The notes under the pieces are model-generated. The model saw nothing but the letters and a program-made list of their open reading frames with translations, was not told the DNA's origin and made no database searches. From an uncultured Lachnospiraceae bacterium (GTDB lineage: Bacteria > Bacillota > Clostridia > Lachnospirales > Lachnospiraceae), in NCBI GenBank assembly GCA_947176065.1, contig CAMWPB010000007.1, positions 1 to 64,000 of the forward strand: a DNA stretch of 64,000 bases, in the 5' to 3' direction. Positions 32,561 through 40,207 of this stretch are shown one piece after another (positions within the stretch are counted from its first letter, which is position 1; the number at the start of each line of letters is the position of its first letter). The translations under genes were made by a program, and so were the position numbers.

Positions 32561-35140
32561 TTAATAATGCATAAAATCCTTCTCACGCAGTATAATCATG
32601 TCCTCTTCATCATACCTCTTTGCGAGCAAAATATCCATAAAATGTTTCGGTGTTTTTTTATTGGCATACCCGATCGCCTCATCCACCAGCTTCCTCACCT
32701 CGGCAAGCGTCACCTCATGGTCGCTTGTCTGTCTGTCCGCAATCCTCGTATGGAGCGCCAGAATGCCAAATTCGTCAATAGAATACTCCTTGTCCTCCGC
32801 ATACTGCTTCGCGTAGGCCACCAGCGCCTCATTGTCCAGAGGTTCAATATCCACTCTCAGGTTAAAAATATCGGTAAGCGCGCTGTTTTTTGAAAGCAGT
32901 CCGTTCACTTCCGCCTTAGTGCCTACAAGCAGCGCCAGAAGCCCCATATTTTCCTTTTCGAGCACTTTCCTCATAGACGCCACGGTAGCCGTTTTCAGTC
33001 TGGCCGGCTCCGCAATAATCAGCGCGCCATTGTCCATCTTGGAAAAAGTCGCCTCCACATCTTTTTTATTCAGGACATGGCCCTCAATCTTCGCCACCTT
33101 CCCGGAAAAATTGCTGTCATTATACTGCATTTCCCGGATCAGCGCTTTCGCCAGGGACATTGTCGTAGCATCTTCTTCCCCGGTAATCACGATATTGCCC
33201 GTACAGGACGCCAGACTCATATTGTCCAGCGCGTGAATCAACTGTTTCTTAGACTTACGCTGATGCACAAATCTTCCGAAAAGCTCCTGCTCTTCCGGGC
33301 TGAGTTCCCTGTCTTTCGCGGTTTCCGTCTCGGAATCGGCCTCTTCGCTCTCCCGTGCCGGAGCGGCTTCTTTCACAGGCTTCTCCGAAGACTTCTTTTC
33401 ATCTGTCTCCGCAGTATCTGTATCCCCCGGAAGTTCTGTGTCTTCCGTTTCCCGAACCGCCTTCTGCTCCTCCTGAGCGGAAGCCTCCTCTTTCACGGAA
33501 GGCGCTTTCTGATCCGGCACACCATCCGGGAAAACCACCTTTTTCACATGGGGATTTTTACTGGATTCCTTCATAATTGCTGCCATAAAGGCTTTTTCCA
33601 GTTCTTCCAGCAGACCGTTTTTCGTCGCCTCGTCAAAGCTCGCAAACAGACTGCCTGTCTGCGCCAGAATATGCTGGCGGACATCCTCCATCCGCTTCTC
33701 CTGATTATCCTTTTTCATCTGTTCCCACTCAGCCATAATATCGTCAATGCTGAGCTGCCCGGTGATCTGCTTCTCCACCTTCTCCGCGTCCGGCAGTACA
33801 AAACTGATCTGTCCGTCGTACTCCTGGGCCAGATATTTATCATACTCCGTAGGCTTGGAAGCCGCCAGCGCCTGCTCCCTGAGCGCTCTGGCCTGCAGCC
33901 TCTCGGCCTCTCTCGTCATTTCCTCTATAATTTTCTGCGCGTCAAAGACCGCCGTGTCCTCCCGCACGATTTCTTCACTGGCCGCCTGTAGTTCCTCCTC
34001 ATTTAAAGCGTTTACATTGGGCAGTTTCGCCGTCTCCTCCAGAAGCGGCGCAATGATCGTATCCGTGATCGACGGTTCCGCTTCCGTCAGATCCCCGGTT
34101 TCCTCTATTTCCACGGTCTCGAACTCCTCCGGCTCCCCATCTGTCAAATCATCCGAAGCATACTCCTCCGTTTCATAGACATCTTTGAAGCCCGGCTCTT
34201 CCTCCTCAAACTCCTCCATATCCGCCGGTATATCCGAATAAATTTCCGACTCCTGTATATCTTCCCCGTCGTCCAGGACTTCTTTCATGCTCTCCGCCAG
34301 AGCCATCTGCAGATTGATGGTATTATACTGACCCACATCCACCGTTTTGACTTCGGGAAGTTCCGTCGTGGGCGCCGCCAGCACATCCTGCGCTTCCTCA
34401 CCGATATCGGTCTGTCCGTGGCTGATTTCCTCCGCCACCTGCGTATCTCCCGGAACCTCGTCGTCGGGCACCTCCTCCGCCTCCGGCTCCTCGTCCACAT
34501 CTTCCCCTGCGCTTCTTCCCTCTATGTATGCGTCATATTTCTCCTGCTGCTCCGGGCTGAGCGGCTGGTGCAGCGCTTTTAACTCCAGCGCCTTGATCAC
34601 ATACCTCCCCTCACCGAACCAGAGGAACATTTCATCACATTCCTCCACGCATTTGGTGGTAAGGCCGATGCGGTGATAGAGATAAGCCAGCTCATACACC
34701 CACTTCTCTCTCGGCTCCCGTTTCTTAAACTCCTCCAGAACCGCTATCCGCTCCTCTATGCTGACATCCAGCGCCTCATACAGCCGGTACTGCAAAACAT
34801 AACGCCCCGTATCCCTTGGCGCAATCTGTACAAATTCCTTATAGTATTCGCTTGCCTGATCAAACTCTCCCATCTTAATACAAAGCTCACACAGAGAATA
34901 AATAATCAGTCTGCCCGTGGGGTGCTTTTCATAAGCCATCAGCAGAATATCCTTACTCTCCTGATACCGCCTGTTAATCTTATACAGATCGCTGATCGTG
35001 CACAGCATCATAACGCCCCTGACCCTGCGCCAGTCAATTTTATCCGCGATCTTTACCGCCTCCGCGTACTCTCCCTCCGCTATCAGTGCTTTGATCTCGT
35101 CCGCGCTGGCTTTGTATTCAAACTTATCCAAGGTACTCAC
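32561..35140 (-). CDS. TPR protein with acidic linker and degenerate AAA+-like C-terminal domain
   Basis: An 859-aa cytoplasmic protein. Residues 1-200 form TPR-like helical repeats (YAEAVKIADKIDWRRV, DQASEYYKEFVQIAPRD). Residues about 200-600 are very acidic and low complexity. Residues about 615-859 have the order of a CbbX/SpoVK-like AAA+ domain, with a lid-like helical end ALVAYAKQYAEDKEYSIDE. The P-loop position reads NIVITGEEDATTMSLAKAL without GKT/S, and the Walker B position reads GALIIAEPARL without the DE pair, so ATPase activity is unlikely. Possibly a scaffold or adaptor. Its specific partner is unknown. Confidence 0.7.
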   Translation of the reverse strand: MSTLDKFEYKASADEIKALIAEGEYAEAVKIADKIDWRRVRGVMMLCTISDLYKINRRYQESKDILLMAYEKHPTGRLIIYSLCELCIKMGEFDQASEYYKEFVQIAPRDTGRYVLQYRLYEALDVSIEERIAVLEEFKKREPREKWVYELAYLYHRIGLTTKCVEECDEMFLWFGEGRYVIKALELKALHQPLSPEQQEKYDAYIEGRSAGEDVDEEPEAEEVPDDEVPGDTQVAEEISHGQTDIGEEAQDVLAAPTTELPEVKTVDVGQYNTINLQMALAESMKEVLDDGEDIQESEIYSDIPADMEEFEEEEPGFKDVYETEEYASDDLTDGEPEEFETVEIEETGDLTEAEPSITDTIIAPLLEETAKLPNVNALNEEELQAASEEIVREDTAVFDAQKIIEEMTREAERLQARALREQALAASKPTEYDKYLAQEYDGQISFVLPDAEKVEKQITGQLSIDDIMAEWEQMKKDNQEKRMEDVRQHILAQTGSLFASFDEATKNGLLEELEKAFMAAIMKESSKNPHVKKVVFPDGVPDQKAPSVKEEASAQEEQKAVRETEDTELPGDTDTAETDEKKSSEKPVKEAAPARESEEADSETETAKDRELSPEEQELFGRFVHQRKSKKQLIHALDNMSLASCTGNIVITGEEDATTMSLAKALIREMQYNDSNFSGKVAKIEGHVLNKKDVEATFSKMDNGALIIAEPARLKTATVASMRKVLEKENMGLLALLVGTKAEVNGLLSKNSALTDIFNLRVDIEPLDNEALVAYAKQYAEDKEYSIDEFGILALHTRIADRQTSDHEVTLAEVRKLVDEAIGYANKKTPKHFMDILLAKRYDEEDMIILREKDFMHY

Positions 35141-35198
35141 CTCATCAACGTACTTTTACCGTTTTATCCGTCTACACAATGACCCTATTATCTGTTTC

Positions 35199-35227
35199 AG
35201 TTTACCATAGTCCCTTGTCAATGTAAA
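35199..35227 (-). promoter_or_regulatory. Candidate promoter for the TPR gene
   Basis: Minus strand TTTACA (35222-35227), 17-bp spacer ending in TGG (extended -10), TAAACT (35199-35204), about 60 bp upstream of the start. Confidence 0.5.
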
Positions 35228-35238
35228 CAAAATCCGTC

Positions 35239-35275
35239 GAAAAAAAGCACCTCTGTTCCCAATATATGGAACTGT
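35239..35275 (-). terminator. Terminator of rsmA
   Basis: Minus strand AGTTCC, eight-base loop, GGAACA, then AGGTGC and a run of seven T, about 50 bp after the rsmA stop codon. Confidence 0.6.
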
Positions 35276-35321
35276 TTTCCCCGGTAATTACCTTATCTTG
35301 TATTTTTTCAGAAAATCCAAC

Positions 35322-36188
35322 TCACTTCCGCAGCCGTAACAGGCGGTTGGACAATTCTGCAAACCGTTCCAAAGTAAATGTTTCGCCGCGCACCGCAGGG
35401 GAAACCCCCATCTCCTCCAGCACCGTTTCCACCTGCCCTCTGGTCACACCCAGCCCGCCCGCATTGACAAGGCCGTTGACCAGCGTTTTCCGCCGCTGGT
35501 TGAAGGATGCCCGGATCACGGCGAACAGAAAGGCCTCGTCATCCGCTTCCACAGGCGGCTCCTCGTATCTCGTCAGCCGCACCACGGTGCTGTCCACATT
35601 GGGACGCGGCAAAAAGCAGGACGCGGGCACATTCGCTACCTTCTCCGGCTTCGCGTAATACTGCACCGCCAGCGACAGCGCACCGTAGTCCTTGGAACCC
35701 GGCCCTGTCTGCATGCGTTCCGCCACCTCGCTCTGTACCATGACCGTAATGCTCGCAAGCGGCATCCGGCTCTCAAAAAGCGCCATAATAATCGGTGTCG
35801 TAATATAGTAGGGAAGATTTGCCACCACCTTAATGGGACGTCCACCGCTTTTTTCCGCCAGCGCGGCAAGATCCACCTTCAAAATATCCTCGCACAAAAC
35901 GGTAACATTATCATAAGGGGACAGGGTCTCCTCCAGAATCGGAATCAGATCCCTGTCAATTTCCACGGCTATTACCTGCCCTGCCGCTTCCGCCAGATAC
36001 TGCGTCATGGTACCGATTCCCGGCCCAATCTCCAAAACGCAGTCCTCCTCTGTGATCTGCGCCGCCTCCACAATCTTTGCAAGAATATTGGCGTCGATCA
36101 GAAAATTCTGCCCGTATTTCTTCTGCATACGAAACTGATATTTTCTGAGTATTTCCGATGTGTTCGTAAAATTTCCCAAATCCGCCAT
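35322..36188 (-). CDS. rsmA: 16S rRNA (adenine1518-N6/adenine1519-N6)-dimethyltransferase
   Basis: A 288-aa SAM-dependent rRNA dimethylase that modifies two adjacent adenines near the 3' end of 16S rRNA during 30S maturation. Motif I is EIGPGIGTMTQYLAE, with KKYGQNFLID before it, acidic VIAVEIDRDLI, and catalytic NLPYYITTP near residue 128. The C-terminal helical domain is complete. The ATG at 36188 follows AGAGGT. The same frame is open further upstream, but that part lies in a dispersed repeat and is not conserved. TatD is encoded upstream, a common rsmA neighbour. Confidence 0.96.
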   Translation of the reverse strand: MADLGNFTNTSEILRKYQFRMQKKYGQNFLIDANILAKIVEAAQITEEDCVLEIGPGIGTMTQYLAEAAGQVIAVEIDRDLIPILEETLSPYDNVTVLCEDILKVDLAALAEKSGGRPIKVVANLPYYITTPIIMALFESRMPLASITVMVQSEVAERMQTGPGSKDYGALSLAVQYYAKPEKVANVPASCFLPRPNVDSTVVRLTRYEEPPVEADDEAFLFAVIRASFNQRRKTLVNGLVNAGGLGVTRGQVETVLEEMGVSPAVRGETFTLERFAELSNRLLRLRK

Positions 36189-36224
36189 ATCTACCTCTCT
36201 TACTGTCAGCCTCGGTCTGGCTTT

Positions 36225-36387
36225 TGTACTGTCGCTCAGCACGCGCCATTCGCAAAATCGCGCCTCCGGCTCTCCCCGTTGCTTCGCAACTCCTTTTGCT
36301 CATAAGCTGGCGCTCCCTCAGACCATCATCCGACCTTCAAATTCATGCAAGCATGATTTGCCGGTCAGATTCGGTCTGGCTGAGCTG
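36225..36387 (-). repeat. Dispersed palindromic element, copy A
   Basis: A 163-bp copy on the minus strand of the element also found at 37506-37672. Both begin CAGCTCAGCCA, hold CATGCT(T/C)GCATGA, GAGCGCC, TTATGAGCAAA and TGCGAAGCA, and end TTTGCGAATGGCGCG then GCTGAGCG. The first 23 bp overlap the end of the TatD gene and supply its last codons and stop. The ends are inverted relative to each other. Confidence 0.8.
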
Positions 36388-37150
36388 TTAAATTAAACAG
36401 TTTTCTCGCGTTGCGCTCGGTGATTTCCACCACCTCGTCGCAGGAAACCCCTTTAAGCTCCGCAATGGCCTCTACCACATAGGGAAGGTTCAACGAAGAA
36501 TTGCGCTCCCCCCGGTGCGGTTCCGGCGAAAGGTAGGGGCTGTCCGTCTCCAGAAGAATTTTATCCATCGGAATATACTGCACGGCCTCCTTGAGTTTCT
36601 TCGCGTTCTTAAAGGTAATCACGCCGCCGATGCCAAAATAAAAATCCATGTCCAGATATTCCCTCGCCATCTCCTTCGCGTAAGAAAAGCAGTGCACCAC
36701 GCCGCCGATCTCTCCCGCACGGTGCGCCTGCATGATATCCAGCGTATCTTTCGCCGCCTCTCTGGAATGGATAATGACAGGGAGCTTTACCTCCCTCGCA
36801 AGCACAAGCTGTCTGGCAAACCACTCCTTCTGCAGGGATACCGCCGGGTCGGGATAATGGTAATCCAGCCCCGTCTCACCCACCGCTACAATTTTCTCAT
36901 GGCCGCACAGCGCACGCAGACACTCCATGCCTTCCTCCGAAAGCTCCTCCACCTCGCTCGGATGCACGCCCACCGCGCCGTATATAAAAGGATACTGCTC
37001 CGCCAGCTTCACTGTCGCCTCGCTTCCGGCCAGACTGGCGCCTATATTGATCACCGTACCGATCCCCCGATCCCCAAAAGAGGCAAGCAGCTCCTCCCTG
37101 TCTGTGTCAAACTCCTCATCGTCATAATGCGCGTGACTTTCAAAAATCAT
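36365..37150 (-). CDS. TatD family metal-dependent hydrolase/DNase
   Basis: A 261-aa amidohydrolase-fold enzyme. Metal-binding motifs are present: ESHAHYDD (two histidines at 4-6), GETGLDYH (Glu), VIIHSREA, HCFSYA and ETDSPYLSPEPHRG. TatD proteins are 3'-5' DNases/RNases with proposed roles in repair and quality control. The ATG at 37150 follows AAGGAG; a longer frame to 37183 lacks support. The last residues (TAQPDRI) and the stop come from a dispersed palindromic element that has replaced the original 3' end. The neighbour rsmA is common for this family. Confidence 0.95.
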   Translation of the reverse strand: MIFESHAHYDDEEFDTDREELLASFGDRGIGTVINIGASLAGSEATVKLAEQYPFIYGAVGVHPSEVEELSEEGMECLRALCGHEKIVAVGETGLDYHYPDPAVSLQKEWFARQLVLAREVKLPVIIHSREAAKDTLDIMQAHRAGEIGGVVHCFSYAKEMAREYLDMDFYFGIGGVITFKNAKKLKEAVQYIPMDKILLETDSPYLSPEPHRGERNSSLNLPYVVEAIAELKGVSCDEVVEITERNARKLFNLTAQPDRI

Positions 37151-37273
37151 AAAACCGCTCCTTTTCCGGCAAAATCCTGCCATTTAAACCTGTGAATAAT
37201 GTATCATTCCGGCCCGTTAAATGCAAATACTAAAATTTTTTGAAATATTCTTAAAAATTCTTTAAAAAAATAC

Positions 37274-37302
37274 TTGCATTACGGAAAACATTATACTATA
37301 AT
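37274..37302 (+). promoter_or_regulatory. Promoter for tRNA-Lys
   Basis: TTGCAT (37274-37279), 17-bp spacer, TATAAT (37297-37302), about 70 bp upstream of tRNA-Lys. Confidence 0.75.
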
Positions 37303-37372
37303 GATTCTTGCGTTGGTTCGAAGGATATAAAAGTTTTGGATTTATCTGTTCGGACGGCACAAAAGAAGACAT

Positions 37373-37445
37373 GCACCGCTAGCTCAGTTGGTAGAGCACC
37401 TGACTCTTAATCAGGGTGTCCAGGGTTCGAGCCCCTGGCGGTGCA
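37373..37445 (+). tRNA. tRNA-Lys (CUU anticodon)
   Basis: A 73-nt cloverleaf. The acceptor stem pairs GCACCGC with GCGGTGC, followed by discriminator A. The D arm is AGCTCAGTTGGTAGAGC, the anticodon loop ACTCTTAAT gives CUU, and the T arm is GGGTTCGAGCCC. CCA is not encoded. Confidence 0.96.
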
Positions 37446-37477
37446 TTCAGAAGGACTGTTTTTGGAGACGCAAGTGC

Positions 37478-37503
37478 TCTGGGGACGGTTCTTTTTTTGT
37501 GTC
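37478..37503 (+). repeat. GGGGACGGTTCT-type REP sequence
   Basis: The sequence GGGGACGGTTCTTTTTTTGT followed by GTCACC is a form of a widespread Firmicute extragenic repeat, often linked to Y1 transposases of the REP-associated type. No transposase is nearby. It lies between tRNA-Lys and the element at 37506. Confidence 0.55.
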
Positions 37504-37505
37504 AC

Positions 37506-37672
37506 CAGCTCAGCCATGACCTGCACGAGAGCAAAAACCATGCTCGCATGAGTTTTTGTGAACGGGCAAGGGCATGAGAAGAGCGCCTTCTTATGAGCAA
37601 AGTTAGCTGCGAAGCAGCGGGAAAGCAGCGTAGCTGCGACTTTGCGAATGGCGCGGGCTGAGCGGCAGCACA
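37506..37672 (+). repeat. Dispersed palindromic element, copy B
   Basis: A 167-bp copy, plus strand, of the element described at 36225-36387. It begins CAGCTCAGCC and ends GGGCTGAGCGGCAGCACA, so the ends are inverted copies. It fills most of the space between tRNA-Lys and the convergent RbsA-like gene. In another frame it produces an arginine-rich open frame with no protein character. Confidence 0.8.
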
Positions 37673-37685
37673 GCGCGACTTTGCC

Positions 37686-39161
37686 TCACCTATACAAATC
37701 CATCCACGGCGCCGCAATCGGGAGCGTTCCAAACGCCTCCTTCCCCACCTCCTGCACAATCCCCTCCTTGCTCACGCGGATCAGCCGGTCCGCCAAAGAC
37801 ATGGAATCCGCCAGGTTAATGGTCAGAATCACCACCGCCATCCCCTTATCCAGCAGCATTTCCATCATTTTCCAAATAAATACCCGGTGCGTCAGGTCAG
37901 CTCCCCTGAAGGGCTGTACGCAAACCACCACCTTCGGCTTTTGGAGCAGAACCCTCGTATACACAAGCTGGTATCTCTGCTTTTCTCCAAGCGCTTCCAC
38001 CGGCATCAGGAAAACATCCTCCCCCAGACTTTCCGCATATTCCCTTCTGACGCTGTTCTTCATGCGGGCATTTTTCCATATGCCCGGCACCCTGCGGGAT
38101 AATCCCATGCACAGATTATCCAGATAACTCATCCCCTGAAACACCATCGATTTGGTAGGATCGGCGGAAATCAGCGCAAGGTCTTTGCAGGAAACAGGAT
38201 GAATCGGCTTGCCCTCTATACATAATTTCCCCTCTTTGGGCTTCCTGTCACCGCAAAGCACGGACAGAATATCCCTGAGCACCTGTTCGTCCAGATTCTG
38301 AACCACCAGGCACTCCCCCTCGTAAACCTCCATCGTAAAATCCGCAAGCACCTCCCCCGCAATGTGGGAAAGGGACAAAACCACCCTTTTTTCACGCCTT
38401 GCCGCGTTGTGCCGTCCCATATGGCAGCGTATCATTTTATCAAACTCCATCGTGTAGCTCTGCACGATTTCACTCTTCATCTCCGCCCGCTGCGCCACCT
38501 TCTGAATCCGTCCGTTGGAAAAGAGCGCCACCCTGTCGCAGACCTCCATGATCTCCTCCAGATGCAGGCTGATATAAAGGAAAGAAAAGCCCTGCCCCGC
38601 ATAATGCTGCATCATTTCGTAGAGTTTGACCAGCTCCTCCCCGTTAATTACCGTGCCGATCTCGTGCAGCACAATCAGACGGTATCCCGCCACCACTGCC
38701 CGCAGAAGCTCCACTGTCACACGCTCAAAGGCGGACAGCTTATCCACATAAGCATCCGCCGGGATCTGCACGCCGATATCCTTCATAAAAGGCGCAAGCT
38801 GCCTCTGCAAAAGTCTGTTTTTAACAATATTCTGGCGAAACCCCTGCCGGAGTACAAAAATATTGTCAGAAACCGTCATATGCTCCACCAGCCTGCTATG
38901 GGCGTCGATCACACCGATCCTGTTTGCGGATCTGCGTGTACTCTTCCAGGAGTTGACACGCTCGCCACAATAATATACATGCCCGTCATAGAGAGGCATA
39001 TTGGTCTGCATAAGCTGCAAAAGGGCCTGTAAGCCGTGTGCGCTGATAGGGATCATCCCCATAATCTCGCCTCTGTAAATCTGCAGGTTGAAATCCTCCA
39101 GCTGCTTGCTCCCCTTATCCAAATAGGTCACCCGCTCCATGCGGAATACTTCCTGTCTCAT
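37686..39161 (-). CDS. RbsA/MglA-like tandem ABC protein with degenerate nucleotide-binding sites
   Basis: A 491-aa protein with the two-domain layout of sugar ABC ATPases (RbsA/MglA). Both P-loops are lost: the first reads MGMIPISAHGLQALL (residues 34-48) where GENGAGKST is expected, and the second reads VVQNLDEQVLRDILS. The signatures read LSAFERVTVELLRA and LGEKQRYQLVY, and the first Walker B reads LIVLHEIGTV. ATP hydrolysis is therefore unlikely. The ATG at 39161 follows AGGGGA. It ends the YesN-YesM gene run of a real sugar transporter, so a regulatory or scaffolding role, for instance contacting the kinase or permease, is a fair inference. Confidence 0.75.
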   Translation of the reverse strand: MRQEVFRMERVTYLDKGSKQLEDFNLQIYRGEIMGMIPISAHGLQALLQLMQTNMPLYDGHVYYCGERVNSWKSTRRSANRIGVIDAHSRLVEHMTVSDNIFVLRQGFRQNIVKNRLLQRQLAPFMKDIGVQIPADAYVDKLSAFERVTVELLRAVVAGYRLIVLHEIGTVINGEELVKLYEMMQHYAGQGFSFLYISLHLEEIMEVCDRVALFSNGRIQKVAQRAEMKSEIVQSYTMEFDKMIRCHMGRHNAARREKRVVLSLSHIAGEVLADFTMEVYEGECLVVQNLDEQVLRDILSVLCGDRKPKEGKLCIEGKPIHPVSCKDLALISADPTKSMVFQGMSYLDNLCMGLSRRVPGIWKNARMKNSVRREYAESLGEDVFLMPVEALGEKQRYQLVYTRVLLQKPKVVVCVQPFRGADLTHRVFIWKMMEMLLDKGMAVVILTINLADSMSLADRLIRVSKEGIVQEVGKEAFGTLPIAAPWMDLYR

Positions 39162-39181
39162 GCCCAATCCCCTGACCGTTC

Positions 39182-40195
39182 TCAATCCCGTTGGAACGGA
39201 ATCGTTACCTCCACATCTGTTCCCTTCTGCGGCACGGAATACACATGCAGCCCGTACTCTTCCCCAAAAATCAGATGGATTCTGCTGTTTACATTTGCAA
39301 GCGCGATGCCTCCCTTGCGCTCCTCCCCATGTATCAGCTCGCTGCCGTCACGTCCCAGCCTGCGGTTCAGCTTCGCCAGCGTTTCCTCGTCCATGCCTAC
39401 CCCATCGTCGGAAATCCTGATCAGAAGCCTGTCCTGTGTCCGCTCAAACTGAATCCTGAGATTGCCGGTCTCTACTTTAAGCTCCGTCCCGTGAATAATG
39501 CTGTTCTCCAGAATCGGCTGTAAGGTCAGCTTGGGGATCTCACAGCTCATGATATCCTCCCAGTCTTCCGCATCATAATCAATATGAAGCTGCAGCCGGT
39601 CTCCGAAACGGTATTTCTGGATCAGAAAATAAGTTTCGCAGTTATCCAGTTCATCCTGTACCGTCACCAGATTTTCTATGTTGGTAATCGTATAGCGGAA
39701 AAATTTGGCCAGCGCCTCCGTCATATCCGCCACTCCGGAAAGCCCCGCAATCAAGGCCTCTCCCCGAATGCTTTCCAATGTATTATATAAAAAATGAGGA
39801 TTGATCTGATTTTGCAGGGCCAAATACTGCGCCTGTCTTTTATTCAGGTCGATCATTTTAGGGGAGCGCAGAATCTTTTCAATTTCATCCATTTGCAGCT
39901 TCATGGACGGGCTTTGAAAAACCTGCGCAAAATCCCGGCTCTCCGTCAGATAGCCTTCCAGAAAACGCTGCACCAGAAGCTCAGAGCGTCTGTAAGGCAA
40001 AACCACGCCAAACCAAACGGCCAGAAAATACAACACCGCAATCAGAACATGGATTCCCGCCCGGAACATCGTCTCTTCGCCGTGCAGACCGAGCAGTACA
40101 TTCCTGACAGCCTCCTCCGCAAAATAAAAAAACATAACAACAGCAATCAGAAAAACCCTGTTCGATATATACTTTAACCGATACTCTTCCCTCAT
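39182..40195 (-). CDS. YesM-like sensor histidine kinase
   Basis: A 337-aa membrane kinase with two hydrophobic helices (about 13-35 and 45-67) separated by only about 10 residues outside, so it has no large extracytoplasmic sensor domain. The phosphoacceptor His134 is in QNQINPHFLYNTLESIRGEA, typical of the His_kinase (LytS/YesM) family. The ATP-binding domain follows (LTLQPILENSIIHG, ISDDGVGMDE, GGIALANVNSRI). With so little outside sequence it probably senses through a partner, perhaps the binding protein or transporter. It is 12 bp downstream of the yesN-like gene. Confidence 0.93.
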   Translation of the reverse strand: MREEYRLKYISNRVFLIAVVMFFYFAEEAVRNVLLGLHGEETMFRAGIHVLIAVLYFLAVWFGVVLPYRRSELLVQRFLEGYLTESRDFAQVFQSPSMKLQMDEIEKILRSPKMIDLNKRQAQYLALQNQINPHFLYNTLESIRGEALIAGLSGVADMTEALAKFFRYTITNIENLVTVQDELDNCETYFLIQKYRFGDRLQLHIDYDAEDWEDIMSCEIPKLTLQPILENSIIHGTELKVETGNLRIQFERTQDRLLIRISDDGVGMDEETLAKLNRRLGRDGSELIHGEERKGGIALANVNSRIHLIFGEEYGLHVYSVPQKGTDVEVTIPFQRD

Positions 40196-40207
40196 CCGGC
40201 GTTTCTC

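Noticed and set aside
35956..36303. Open frame upstream of and overlapping rsmA
   Set aside because: Part of it is the repeat element and part is rsmA in another frame; no independent protein features.
37502..37759. Arg-rich 85-codon frame next to tRNA-Lys
   Set aside because: It reads through the dispersed palindromic element; frames from these repeats are a known source of spurious proteins.
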